Below the pieces are notes generated by a model that was not told where the DNA came from, ran no database searches, and worked only from the letters and a program-made list of their open reading frames with translations. A program made the position numbers and the translations under genes. Below are positions 1-13,054 of a stretch of 64,000 nt of DNA, in pieces (the first letter of the stretch is position 1; each line of letters starts with the position of its first letter). The stretch spans positions 1,240,001-1,304,000 of the forward strand of contig JAFBJZ010000112.1 in assembly GCA_016785225.1 (NCBI GenBank). The letters run 5' to 3'. Origin of the DNA: Psettodes erumei (Eukaryota > Chordata > Actinopteri > Pleuronectiformes > Psettodidae).

Positions 1-3000
1 AATGTTCATGTTCATGCTTGCTCAGTCACTCACGACAAGTCCGGTCTCTGATCCACTTTTGAACTATTGGAGGGTGCGCTGATCCAATTCAGTGACTCCA
101 AGGGCAAACACAACACTGAGAATTCATTTGTACTGGACGTAAGTTGAACATTCAAAAGCCGTGGCGGTGGGTTGTCCTTGGACCACTGCGAGCAATGTAA
201 CCCAGAAATTGGTGGTGAGGACAGCAGTGATCCCTCTGCTTCATGCCTACAGGATGTACTTTAGACAAGCGGATGTTCCTTGACCCATCTGTGAAGAGAT
301 ACTAAGACCACGTGGAGACCACGTGAACTCTGCTTTTTAGCTATGAGAAATATACCTGTTTACTTTGGGCAAGACTGAAGTAAATATTGGTTTGCCATGA
401 TAGTTTGTACAGACATTATACGGTTGTGTAGAAATGTACGGTTCATACAGCACAGCACAGGCCACACTAAATAATTCAACACAATGATCAGCCACAACAT
501 TACACCCAGTTACTAGTTGTAATGTTGCTGATCATGGAATAGACTCTGTGATGGTTTGGTGTCTTCTTCTTCTTCTGTTAATTTTTGGCAGGCAGAGGCA
601 TGGCAAGTGCACCACTGCCTCCTATCGGTTAAAACCAACAATGGAAATGATGCACATGTTTATTTGCACACAGAGTGGGGACACAAGTGTTACATATTTA
701 GAACTTTGTCATTTTGTCATTGGCCAGGTATGAACGAGGCTGCAGATAAGTGCACATAGAGCTAACAGTGGATCCGAAAACAGAATAGAAAACATCACTA
801 TTACTAGCCTGACACTGAAGCCACTGACTTTTTTCATTTTTTCTGCCTGACCCCAAAAAGCAAACAAAGTGAGTAACTAGAGATCCCTGTCTGTCCACAC
901 AAGTGCAAGCCCCATTCCAGGGGAGCAGAATAGACATACATGCTGGCCACATTTGTCTTCTGACTCCAAAAACATTCACTTGTACTTCAGTTGCAGGGAG
1001 GTGCAGCTCAGTGACGAGTGACAAAAATGAGGTTTATTCTGCAAACAGTCAGCTGGGAAAATGTGGGGTCCTGTTTCATCTCAGTGTCAGTCAAACTTCC
1101 AACTCACCGGATATCTAGAAGTAAAAAGTATAAACAATTTTGCTGTTTCTCTTAAAACATCAATCAAACTGCCTTTAGCTCAGCACTTCTTGTACATCCT
1201 GAGGATTGACCTCTTCTGAGAACACACACACTGAAGTCTGCATCTCTGTCTGGGATCAACTATGCTGCTGTGAGCCATTCTTTTCAACACTGTTCAAGAC
1301 TGACAGTAGCTTCATCATCTTCGTCGCTACCATCTGACATCAGCCAACAGGCCAAAGCTGCCAGCATCGAGAGGTCAGAGTGATATACACTCATACATTA
1401 CCACATTTCAACCAGCTAAGAATTTAGCTGTTGTGGCTGTATGCATTTTCATGCCAGGTTTAAACAGGGCCCACTTTCTTGCCAAGAGTAAGATGAGAAG
1501 ATTAGTGACAGCTCTCCCCTATGTATCGGAGCTTGTAGCCGGGTAGGTGAGGACAGGATTCTGTGAAGCCACTGACTCTGACCAAGAACCCTGCATACAA
1601 CCACAGCATGTGCATTAGTGGAGTCTGTAGATATGTGTCAGAGCAAAGCTCCCTGTTTCCTTCCATGTGTAGTCTTAAGTCAAGTTAACCATATACAAGC
1701 TATAGCTTCATATTAAACATACAGTTTCAGGTTTCTCTCAACTCACAGCATCGTTGTGAATGTTTTAAAAATATTGTGCAAAATGTCCAAGCATTCCTTT
1801 AATGTTACCTGTATTTCTGAGAATGCTATTGTAGCATCACTGGCTGTAGTAATGTAGCTTGGTTCATCAAGTTCCTTCCAGTTGTATGAATGTGTATGGA
1901 TTTTGGATCTTTTCTACTGGAATAACATGACACTGAGAATTATTTGCCGTCCAAATGTTCGCTGTCTGCAGGCCACTAAATCTCTTGCAAATTACAGCAT
2001 TCCCTCATCAACCTAACACCTCATTCTTGCAGCAACATACACCATCCATCTTCTAGAAAATGTAGCAATGTTTGTTTTACCACCTGGACTAATGGAATCC
2101 TTTCTTTTCACTGCACAAGTCAGACGTATATACATTGGCACATGTTTAAGTAACTCATTTCCTGTTGTTTGGAGGTTGAGATCAAAAAGGATCATTAGGC
2201 CCCTTGAGGATATGAAGTGAAAGCAGTCACCAAAAAAGTATTTCAATCCATCATTATTCAGGGTTATAAACTCTGCATGCTTCTGTGTCATTACTGTCAA
2301 AAGAGTGTGTTCCTCAGGGCTGAAAGACACCCACAGAAGAGAAACAAGAAAAATGAAATTGCCACGAGCAGCAATTTGCAGGTTCTAACTTTTTCACACT
2401 CAACAGAAGGAAACACTGCAATCACCCAAAATTAAAGCTGCGAGCAGCAGCGAGGGGGTGAAAAGTCACTTCATCTTGTTTAATTTTGTCTAAACAAATA
2501 AAAGTAATGCTGAGTCCCGCCCCTGGTGACAGGGATTGATTGATGGCTGCTATGTGTTTGGACCCATCATGGCCATTTCTAAGCTTTTTTAAAATTTAAA
2601 ATTTGATAAAATTGTATCTCAGTCCCACAATACCACACACAAGATTTGGTGTTGAAAGAGTCAAATCTATTCATTGTACTTTTCTGATACTCTACTTATG
2701 AATCAAGAAATCTGTCTCTGCCCTTTGATTTTCTCAGTGCTCTCTGACGTTCAACAGACTTTTTAAATCAGGGCTGGAGTTACAGTTAGAAGTCAGACTC
2801 TTTTATCCTCATGTGAGTTGTACATACATGACATCCTTCCAACTAACTTAATATTGAAATTTGTGACTACTTGGAAAATGTGTTTGGAATAGCTTGGGTA
2901 ATTTGTGTATATCTGACTCACCATATGTTTCTTTTTAACTGAAATCCAATCCAGTGCTCCATCATAACACAGATTAACCTGGATTAACCTGTTTGATTTA

Positions 3001-3959
3001 ATAGTTTGGGTTATTGTTTGGGACTGGTGCAGCAACTGATTGTCCATTTCCTTGAACCTTCCTTGTTTCTCATATAACCTATAATTTGCTGGCCCTCATT
3101 TAAAGGTAATATAATCACTCCAGTTATTTAAATGCAGCAGTTTTTGTGAAAGATGAGAGTAATTCAAGCAGCAAATAAACTTTTGCCTCGAAAGGAATTT
3201 TGATTTATGGGTCTGGTGAGCAACAAAAAAGAGACACACAATATTTAACAATAATAAATCACTTGTCTCGTCTCTGTACACTTGAAAAGTGAACATAGAC
3301 ATAACAGTCAGACATACAACCAGAAAACTAACAATGCAATTACAAATGAATACTTTAAATTCCATCAAGAGACCGAAACCAAGACAAGAGACAATGACAA
3401 TCTTGAGAATGAGCAATAACAGCATAATACAAAAGTGAAAACTTGATGAATGAATAAAAGGTAGCCTGTTTGATTCCACAGTTGAGGCACAGTATTTTCC
3501 TACTTCTCCCTGTCTCAGTCTTTGCCCTGGGGGGCGAGAGCAACAACAGGTCTGCAGATCTGATAGTGTGAGGGGTGAGAAGGTCAATAATATAAGATAT
3601 AAAAAACAAGCAGTAAAATTTTAAAGTCAATTCTGAAAACCACAGGTAACCACTGTAATGAGGCAGGAATAGGGAAAATGGGCTCTTTTTTCTAGTTCTT
3701 ATGAGAGCCGTAGCTGTGGTATTTTGTACAAGTTGGGGTGGTTGGAGTCTTAGTGTGACAGTAAAACAAATAATGAGTTACATAAAATTGAAATCTGACA
3801 GCACACAGCAAGAAAGTTCTCTGTTCAAGCCTGGGTTCAGGGGGGGTCCTTTCTGTGTGGAGTCTGCATGGAGTTCTGCCTTCAGGGATTTTCTGCAGGT
3901 ACTCCAGCTTCCTCTCAGTCCACAATTATAGGCAATTAGCAAGACACCCCCAATAAAGG
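1..3959. other. no gene recognised
   Basis: Apart from the hairpin at 484-535, I see only short chance frames. Near 2430-2580 a stretch with aaagctgcgagcagc and gagtcccgcccctgg looks like a fish interspersed repeat from memory, but it has one copy here. Confidence 0.4.
484..535. repeat. hairpin of back-to-back transposon ends
   Basis: atgatcagccacaacatta on the left pairs with gtaatgttgctgatcat on the right around a short loop. The arm sequence matches the ends of the element at 10954-11639, so this looks like a miniature derivative. Confidence 0.6.
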
Positions 3960-4264
3960 AGTGGTTCTGCAGGTGGTGACCACAGACCACTTCTCAGTTC
4001 CTATGCCTTCTGGCTGATGTTTTGGTCACTTTTGAATGTTGGCAGTGCTTTCACTCCAGTGGTAGCATGAGACGGCGTCTACAACCCACACAAGTGGTTC
4101 AGGTTGTGAAGCTCATCCAGGATGGCACATCAGTGCGAGCTGTGGCAAGAAGGTTTGCTGTGTCTGTCAGCGTAGTGTCCAGAGCATGGAGGCACTACCA
4201 GAAGACAGGCCAGTACATCAGGAGACGTGGAGGAGGCTGTAGGAGGGCAAATCACATCCACTGA
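3960..4264 (+). mobile_element. Tc1-like transposase N-terminal fragment
   Basis: A plus-strand frame from MRRRLQPTQVVQVVKLIQDG through RRFAVSVSVVSRAWRHYQ to an Arg/Gly-rich end is the DNA-binding helix-turn-helix part of the family seen at 54.2-55.3 kb. The match breaks off at about 4255 with no catalytic domain and no second inverted repeat. Confidence 0.75.
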
Positions 4265-7200
4265 TGTTGACAAAAGTCTGTCTCACAAAACATATGGACA
4301 GGAGGGCAAGTCCTACTACAGTTACAATGTGATAGTTCATGCATATGGTATCCATATGTTCTCAAGCGGATTGGACTTCGAATCTTGCTGCTTGTGGTTA
4401 TTTTTAGAGGTACAAGCCAGAGCGTGCTGGGGGCCACACATGCAAAGGAATGAGGCTGCCATCTTCAGTGGTGCTGGGAACCCTATCATAATTAATTTTT
4501 ATTCCTCTGCTGATAAAATTGGTACTGCAACATACATTGTAAAAGAGAATCGTCAGACCAAAAATCAAACATGTCAAACAGCAGGTGGTGCTATTATAAA
4601 GGTAAGGCTATTTTGGTTGGTAACTGCCACATTGTACATCACACATTCAAAAACATTACTTGCACGCGTTAAAGAATTTAGGTGAATCTTGTTTTTTTTC
4701 TCGCAACATTGTAAAATACTCAAAATTAACTTTTTCAAACCCAACAAATCAACCCCCCCGAATCACAAATTATTCAATACTTTTGTAAATGCAAACATTG
4801 CAAAGGAAAGACCAGTCATACAAAATGAAGTGATGCCATGTACAGATCAGCCACAACATTAAAACCAGTTACCAGTTTGGATATTGTGTTGATTGGACCA
4901 ACTCAGATCACTAAAGTGCATAAATCACTCAAGCCCAAGTCCAGTGTTTAAACCAGGTTAGGTAACCACATTGAATAGAATACCCATCAGAAATCCTGAA
5001 ACCTTGGTGGAAATTTCTCAGGTTCTGTGCTGTTCTTAACCTGAAGCTAATATGGCCCTGACTATACCCACTGGGTGCAAATTGGGTCTGTGGCCTAGAC
5101 CCTGTTAATACTTACCTGTAGTTGTAGTAACCCTGGTGTGCAATATAACTTTACTTTGTATTACCTTACCTTAGATTACCTTGGTTTAAACATGTGGTGA
5201 AGAATGAGGCAAATGTAACTGAAGAACATTTTCATCATCTCACCCCTGATTTCCCAACCTCATTAGAACACTGTACAATTCTTGCAAATATTCTGTTGTT
5301 GCTGTACAAGTCTTGTTTTTACTTCTGCTGACACAAAATCCATCACGGCATGTTTTGTCAAGATATCAAGTATGTGGGGTCTGGCTGAAGTAAGTATCAG
5401 AGTGCAGTCACCTTTCTAGGGAGTCTGAGGGTATGCTGTAACAAATCTGCCATACCTGTTTCAAGACACTGAAGCATTTAGCCAACCAATGGACAATGTG
5501 AATCTCTATTCTGCAATGAAGAAAAGAGTAAAACTCCAGAGTAATTAAAGGGACCGTTAAAGACCGCAGAGCTTCCCAAAATGAACGAGGCACATTTTGA
5601 GTGGAGCTCCTCAAATAATTCCGCTTCTTAGCTCTATCCATGGAAGAATGCTGAAGATGTAACAGTCATAGTAGCAGTGAACAGTATATGTCACACCAGA
5701 CCCTGCATATCTATAAATATCCTTTATTGCTCTCCCTGATCAAGATAAAGAATGAGACCCATTCCCTTTCTGGCTTTTCACTATGTATGTGCCAGAGACA
5801 GTATAGAAGATAGTAAGATGTCCCCCAGAGTTATGAAACTGAACAGCTGACATGGGATTGTAAACCAGAATTGGAAACACAAACACCTCTTAAAAGATCA
5901 GTTAAGAGCTGGCCAGTCAGCTGGCCAGTGCACCATGAGGACACACAGGCAGGCTCCATCACCCAGAAGTACTGTTTTTTCCCTACATCTTTATTAAAAA
6001 GTAAATGCGAGACATCAATGCTGATTGGCTGATATGAGGCTACTGGCTCATAGCTCTTTATTGCAACATACTGTATAAACTGAGTGCCATTGAACTGGGC
6101 AGCACTGCTTCAAGCAGATGTGTCCATCTGTGGTCTACAATTGGTTTAAACTGTGTTATGTAACAAGACCAAATAAGAGGATGTGAGAGGGCAGTTTGTC
6201 AAACAGGCCAAGCTAAGAATGGGGAAATAAACAGTTGATTGGAGCATCTGGTGCAATCTCGGGGTCTGCCCATACATAGAATACAATTTCAAAATAAAGT
6301 CAGTCTGGCCAAACAAAAGCACCGCTGACAGGAGGAGCGGAGTCATTTACTGTGAAATAAATCACTTCTCCTTGGCCCCCTGCCAAATTTAACAGAATCC
6401 AACCATCATAAAAGTGGGTCAACGGCATAAATCTGACTTTTTCTTCTTTCCTGATCATTCTTCATGCTGCTGAATTGGCGAATGTCCATAAATACTCAAA
6501 CCACATGTGGGGGAAACCCTGCGACACTAGACAAATAAGTAAAATGTAGTATAATCAAATCCTTGAGCCACAATGGGAGTGAGGATACACTGTAAAGTTG
6601 TATTTTTGGTCGCAGCTGTAAAGAAGCTGTTGAGGGGAAGACAGAGGATTTCTCTGTGGTAAAGATCCAATACCAAAATGGGTGACTTACATGTCAGCCC
6701 TGGGGGGGATACACAGTGTGGAGTATTTCATCCAAGCACGAACTGCTGATACCCTTGGACCGGATGAAAGCAGACTCAGACACATACACCTGTTTTTAAT
6801 ATATCATTCCAGGTTTAATTGCATGTGACTTAAATATTTCCTTCAGATAAACATCTCTGCTATAGTATCGCATTACAGTATTTACAGCACTCATTTTAGA
6901 CCACGTTTTTCAGTGACTCGTCCTTTGAAATCCAGGGCATTAATGGTGATACCAAATGTTAAATGTATAAATCTTTAAATAGTGCAACTACAGGTGTACA
7001 GGAGAACTAATTCATGTACTGTTACTAAAAAAAACATGTCATTCAGAACATCCCAGGAACATGGTGAAACTCTTTACACAAATCTATAAAGCTATTCAAA
7101 CGCATCAAGAGGAAAGATAAGTGAGAGATATTCAAGGCACTTAGCGTTAGAATGCGTGAAGAGAATTTCCAGAGCAAAACAACATCTGCCAAATACCTCA

Positions 7201-8889
7201 GTCACATTTACAGCTCCAGTCAGACTGAGTGGATGAAAAGGCACATTTCTGTCTGGGACAAACAAAGCAGTAAAAACCCCGTCCCGGCAAACATGCGTTA
7301 GAATTCATCCATAAAGTGCATCACACGACCTTCTCCAGGCCTGGTCTGAGACGAGCCGACATCAGCTGTGGTTATAACGCGCTTCATTACTCGCCGTCGC
7401 AGACGGAAAAACAGCTGGTCAACACACCACCACGTGAAACCTTTGTCCCTTGGGGGCTTCTTTCTAAATTTGTCAGCTGAAGCTGAGGTTCATCTTAAAA
7501 ATAAATAAACTGTTTCCAAGTCTCCTGGGGTGTCTTGCCTGCAGACTGGGGCTAATTCTTCATCGACCAGGTGTGTGGATTACTTCAAATAACATGAGTA
7601 AGTTCAAATGTAATTAAAAATACTTCACGAGCACACTTTCATTCGCAAGCTGTATCAAGGCCGAGGCAGAAATGACCTTCTGGAATAAACAGAAGTTCAA
7701 ATGGACACCCCAGCTGGAGTAAATATAAACGTGTTTCTTTTGCAAATTGAGTGAAGTGATCCTTAACCTACACCCATATCACCTCAGTAGACCCTGAAGA
7801 ACTTGACAACTCCCAGCCCTCTATTAACACCTCATAACAAGTAGGGTGCCGGGAGAGGTTTGGTGTTGTAAATATTTATGCGCTACACTTAAAGTGATAA
7901 AACTTTAAACCATCAGCATACTGTAAAGATGCATGTGTGTATGTGTCGAGGCGATGATGCAACGTAAAGTAAGTAAATTACACTGACTGGTGCACGCATC
8001 GGCCATTACCTTCCTCTAAAAGCAAACAAGAGGCCACGTTTCCTTGGCTCTCTCTTGGTACAGCGTGCGACGGTCTCTTGCAGGACAAACAACACATGGC
8101 GCTCAAACTATGAGGGAATGTGGCTTTTTGGATGCCAACTGAGTTTGACTGGGATGAAAACGGGATAAAGTTTCTCAAGAGAGGAGGTCTGTCTAACCCA
8201 ACGGCAGTACCGCACTGTGATTGTGGACAGTTATCGGTTCTATGTGATACCCACCTGCGTACCGCTGCTTACCCTGAGGCATGTTATTCATCCAGGCCTT
8301 TTCTCACTTCTACAGCCACATGCGTGACTTGTTCCTCTGGTTTAGAGGCGAGGGCCTTTTGTCACAGGTGAGTAGCCATAAGGCAAATGCGAGTCCGCGG
8401 GAACCGACGAAATTCTGGTTCCGGTTTTCTGTGGATTGTCATATCAAACCATCCAGTGGTGGGATTCCTTTTCTTAAGTTTTGTTATTCTTTTGGTCAAG
8501 TAGCCAAACTTTGGGCTCTGTGACCGAAGGATCAGATCGATCCAATCCAGCGGCCACGGTGGGAGGTTCGAAGGTGAACGTCTTCGTCTGACAAATCCCC
8601 ACACAGTTTAAGAAAGAATAAACCAAAGTAGAGCCATGGAAATTCATCAGAGTGAAGTCTTCTGTAGGTGCCAGGTAAAATATCCCATGACCCCTTGTAT
8701 AGGGTCAAATATAAACAGGCTGTGTCAGCCCTATACGCAGATCTTAAGGGAAAGGCTGCATCAGATCCAACTGAAAGGTGAAACAGTGGTTACAGTCTGG
8801 ATGGTGGAACGGGGAGTTGGCGAGGTCAAAGAGCTGGCAGAAGAAATGGATGAGTGTGAGGAGAAAGGGAGAGAAACTGCAGTGGTTCG
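4265..8889. other. no gene recognised
   Basis: Only short unrelated frames. A stretch at 8283-8369 followed by gtgagt could be an exon end, but no acceptor or homologue supports it. Confidence 0.4.
4846..4880. repeat. fragment of the gatcagccacaac repeat end
   Basis: gatcagccacaacattaaaacca recurs here and at the left end of the 10954-11639 element. The remainder of the element is not recognisable. Confidence 0.5.
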
Positions 8890-9007
8890 TCAGTGCTCCA
8901 GCTTCTGGTGGTAAAGCTGGGTGACCTGGATGACCGGAGGAGAGGCGCTGAGCGACGGGCCGCACCAGCAGGCGGAGGAGCGCAGCAGCTGGACCTCACA
9001 CCTGCCA
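8890..9007 (-). CDS. possible terminal coding exon, unrecognised
   Basis: On the minus strand a pyrimidine-rich tract ending gtctcccccag precedes 9007. A phase-1 reading then gives 38 codons, with CEVQLLRSSACWCG early and VTQLYHQKLEH before TGA at 8892-8890. Local GC is higher than around it. I find no matching upstream exon between 9 and 13 kb and do not recognise the peptide, so it may be chance. Confidence 0.2.
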
Positions 9008-10174
9008 CTGGGGGAGACACACACTCAGCATCTGACAACCGGACACGTCAGACAGTGTAACGACAGACAGGCCGAGAGAATCTGAGAAGAAATATGCGGC
9101 GGAGAGGAGATGCTGACAGCCCCGCTCGTGAGCCAAACATGTAGACAGAGGGAAATCCAGAGTTGAGCAGGAAACACGGCAGGAAGACAGGCTTTGTCTC
9201 TGAATCCTTCCCATCTCACACACCACACAGACGCAGACGCACTGCAGTATGACTCCACACAATGCTAAGTGTCTAAGTGTCCAAGTTGAGAACGTTTCTA
9301 TAATTTACAGCCAGATGCAAAAGTCGACATTGCCCGTTTTGTCTTTTTGAAAAAACATTTAACGCACATTCACCTGGGAGGAAAGTTCCATCATTGCAAA
9401 GATAACAAAAATGGTCAAAGACAGTATGAAATGAACGTTCCAGTGAAATGGTGAAAATTCTATCAGTGAATAAAGTTTGCATCCCCTCCTGTGAATGAAC
9501 TTTACCACGTAAAATCAGGTGTCTGATCTTTAAATAAACATTGTCAACACCTGATGAGCAGCACCAGGTGTGTTCAACTGAGAAACCTTCGTAAAACTGA
9601 AGAGGGATATAAAAAGACATTTAAAGAATTTACCAGTACCAACTGTGAAGACCTTAATCGAGTAACAAAAAAATGAACAAACTTTAATCTGATGTTTTCT
9701 AATATAAATTATAATTGTGTTTGACACTTTGATCTAAAAAGAGCACTTCCAAGAAGTGCGTGAGTGACAGCTTACTGGCTGCATGAGCGTCAAAAATGAA
9801 ACAGCAGCGGGCCTAAAAAAAAAAGTCCTTCGACAACAAGTCAATGACCCAAAACACAAAGCAAAGTCAGTCTTTTGGACCATTTTTGTGATTTTTGAAG
9901 ACGGGGGAACTTTTTAACTGGCTGAATGAGCGTTGATTTTTTTTTCATTGTCGTTTCGATGAAACTTTTGAACCTGAATGTATGTTATTGTAAGCTTCAA
10001 GACAAAAAATGATGGGTTTTAGTCATAATATATCACAAAATCAAGTGGCTGACTGTCAGACAGATGATGTCCAATGCCATGACTGAAATTATGACTTTTC
10101 TAGGACAAAAAGGACAAGAGATGGGAAGAGGAAAGAGAAAAATCTGAAATCCAGCAAACTACAATGCCCATGTT
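9008..10174. other. no gene recognised
   Basis: Short chance frames on both strands; no motif, repeat end or splice pair stood out. Confidence 0.4.
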
Positions 10175-10535
10175 CACTCACCGAGCACTTCATTAGGGAC
10201 ACCAGTACACCGCTTTCATTGCAGCAGCCAATCACGTGGCAGCGGTGTAACGCATACAATCAGACAGAGGTCAGGAGCTTCAACAGAAGTGACAGCAGCT
10301 GACGACCACGTCACGCTCCGCTCCTGTCGGTCAAGGACAGAAATCTGACGCTGGAAAAATGCAGCCTGGCCTGATGGATCTGGATTTCTGCTGAGGCTGC
10401 GGGAATCAATGGAGCCAACCTGCCTTGTGAAGTGAAAGCCTCAAACCTGACGTGAATCCAGTAGAAGCAGAGGAAGCACCGAGGCCCGACCCATAATTAG
10501 TATGGTGTCCCTAATAAAGTGCTGGTGGAGCGTCG
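10175..10535. mobile_element. short DNA element with inverted ends
   Basis: caccgagcacttcattaggg near 10179 is the inverted partner of ccctaataaagtgctggtgg near 10510. About 350 bases, no coding capacity. I recall this as a common fish repeat; its superfamily is not determined here. Confidence 0.65.
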
Positions 10536-10953
10536 TGAGCACACAGCACCGTGTGAAGGAGAAGCACTAACAGTGTGTGTTAGTTGCGTATGATGCAGGC
10601 GAGAAGTGCGGCACAGACAGGTACACAGACCATCGTAGTACAGTGGACACCACAGTTGGGGACAAATCATTTTCAAATCACTCGCTCAATAAGGAAATAA
10701 CGTAACTCACTAAAACTGAGTGTTTTATTACTTGGCCCGCTCGGACACGTAGCTATCAAAATGAATTTTGCGTCCTGTCACGCTGTCACCCTCGCTTCAG
10801 GTGTCGTGTCCACGAGGCCGTTGAGAAGGAAAGATCTTTGCAGTCTACCTGAATGAGGAGCACTGAAAGTGAGCTCACCCCCACACTGATAAACAGGCAC
10901 TCAAAAGACAGGTTCTCAAGTGACTCCTCAACGCAACACTCACGTGTCATCTC

Positions 10954-11639
10954 TACACATCAGGATCAGCCACAACATTAAAACCAAATGTGAGGATCTG
11001 GAACTATGTCCAGTGTGACTGGGTCAGAACATCTCCAGTCATGAAAACCTTCACGCTGGCTGTGATAGGAGAACACACAGTGTGAGGTTGTGTAGCTGCA
11101 GACAGTCACGGTGTCCATGCGACCCCTGTCCGCTGCTCAAAGCTCCGTCAAGTGGCAGCTGAGCTTCACAACTGGACCATGGAGCAACGGAACAAGGTGT
11201 CCTGGTCTGATGGGTCATGCCAACTGGGTGCATGTGTATCAGTAACCTGGGGAGGAAATGGCACCGGGATGCACTTTGGGAAGGAGAAAGGCGGTGCGGA
11301 GACAGTGCGATTGTCTGGATAAATATTCTGCTGGGAAACACTGTTGTCGACTAACTACACCTCTTCTGGGCAGCGGTGGTCCCTGATGGCAGTGGGCTCT
11401 TTCAGCAGGTTCTTTCCAGCTGCTCCACTGTATAAAACATTCAGGAATGGCTTGAGGACCATGAGGTCAAGGTGATCTGGCCTCCAAATTCCCCATACTC
11501 AGGCCCCACCTCACAACTTACAGTGGGTAAAAAGATCAGGCGTGGAATCCCATCTCCACGCGTGAGAGCTGTTTCGGTGGCACAAGGGGACCTACGCAAA
11601 ATCACTTGGGTGGTTTTGATGTTGGGGCTGATCGGCGTA
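10954..11639 (+). mobile_element. degenerate DNA transposon with inverted ends
   Basis: The left end gatcagccacaacattaaa pairs with the right end ttttgatgttggggctgatc at about 11613-11633. Between them are broken frames on the plus strand without a clear catalytic motif. It probably derives from a transposase-bearing element. Confidence 0.6.
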
Positions 11640-11949
11640 CAGTAGATTCACCGCACATACAGCGTGTGAGTATTGCATTAATGCAGACTTGAAAAGAATA
11701 TGAACCTATCCTTTGGCATCTGGACACCAAAAAAAACTAAACAGTAGAGCTGTATTGTAGTGCAGCGGTTGTCAGTGGGATGCAGGAGCTACTGAGGAGA
11801 AGGAAACCATGAGAAGACAGCATGCCACAGTGTTAGCCTGCTGAGCTGGTATGTGAAGTACCTCACAGGGTATCGGGCTCTTTTTTTCAGACTGCAGCGC
11901 TGCTGTGAAATATGGGGGCAAAAAACAACAACAAGAGGGGAAGGAAAAA

Positions 11950-11980
<31 letters not shown>

Positions 11981-12548
11981 GCAAAGTATCAGGTGTGCCT
12001 GTAATGAAAATAATGATTTATAGCTTAGTTAGTTGATAAGACGGGAGGTGGGATACTGATGAGACGCAGCGTTTCCCGCCAATGATTTAGACTGTGGCGG
12101 CCCGCCATAGTCCAGTTTGTGCCACCACATTCTCATAGTGGGCCGAACATGTCCGCTCACTTTCCAAAGCTTTCCGCAAACGTTTGGACCAGCGGCTTCC
12201 GCAAAGCATCTCACACTACTACTACCACCCCCTAGAGGGTTGGACTGATGTCCAACCACCATAGGTTCATAAAATTCTGTGGGAAATACAAAGATGACAT
12301 TAGTTTTAAAGAAACACAACACATTTACCCAACTGGGAGAGTTACACCAGCAGGACCTTGATGGCTCAGATGGCTCTTGCTTAAGGATTACAATATGTTT
12401 CTCATCATGGGTAGGAATGGTGCTCAGGGTTCAAATGCATCAAATGATGCCTGTTAAAGATCAATACATGGGCAGGGGAAGCCCACGCTGCTCCAGACAG
12501 TGCTGACCGCTGAGACATCCAGGCCTCAAGTTTAAACAGACTCATTCA
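11640..12548. other. no gene recognised
   Basis: It contains the poly-A tract and a gtggcggcccgcc region near 12090 that may belong to an interspersed repeat. No coding signal. Confidence 0.4.
11957..11980. repeat. poly-A tract
   Basis: About 24 consecutive A bases. No retrotransposon 3' end could be recognised upstream. Confidence 0.7.
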
Positions 12549-12554
12549 TTTATT
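12549..12554 (-). terminator. candidate snx16 polyadenylation signal
   Basis: TTTATT on the plus strand reads AATAAA on the minus strand about 500 bases after the snx16 stop codon. It is a plausible 3' end, but not the only possible one. Confidence 0.3.
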
Positions 12555-12732
12555 CGTTCGTTTCCTTCTGCTTTGAAACAGGAGCCATGAAGCAGCCACT
12601 GAAGTGATGTTAGACTGAGAGCACAGGGCTGAACGCATGGCTCCTGTCAGACTGTTGGATTGACAGGAGAATGCAGCATTTCCCACTGAGTTGGTAGCTG
12701 GGGTGCTTTACCTGAACCGTGCTTGTGAAATA

Positions 12733-12885
12733 TAGGGACGCACCGATACTAGAACCAGTAAACAAGTTTTGAAAGTAAAGTTACACCTGTAAATTGTATT
12801 ATTGGGTACTCGGTATTGGCAAGCACACAGATGTGAGTATGTTCTTGTACTTGGTATGAAATGAAGTGGTATTGATGCATCCCTA
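12733..12885. mobile_element. 153-bp hAT-like miniature element
   Basis: tagggacgcaccgatac at the left and gatgcatccctag at the right are imperfect inverted ends. Internal sequence matches parts of 17315-17888. There is no coding sequence. It lies downstream of the snx16 stop. Confidence 0.6.
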
Positions 12886-13054
12886 GTATAATAGCCACTA
12901 TACGGCTTCTATGTAAAACCACGGAACGTCTCTCTGTCTGTTTCTTTGCAGAGCATGTGCAATGGACTCGTTCCCTCAAAAACACCAAGTAACAGTTACC
13001 GATCTGATTAAACACGCAGCTGTTGGCCAGCACGTGTGCTGTGGGTGTGTTTTT

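Noticed and set aside
8283..8369. Possible plus-strand exon ending in gtgagt
   Set aside because: The open reading is about 30 codons, the acceptor is ambiguous and no partner exon was found.
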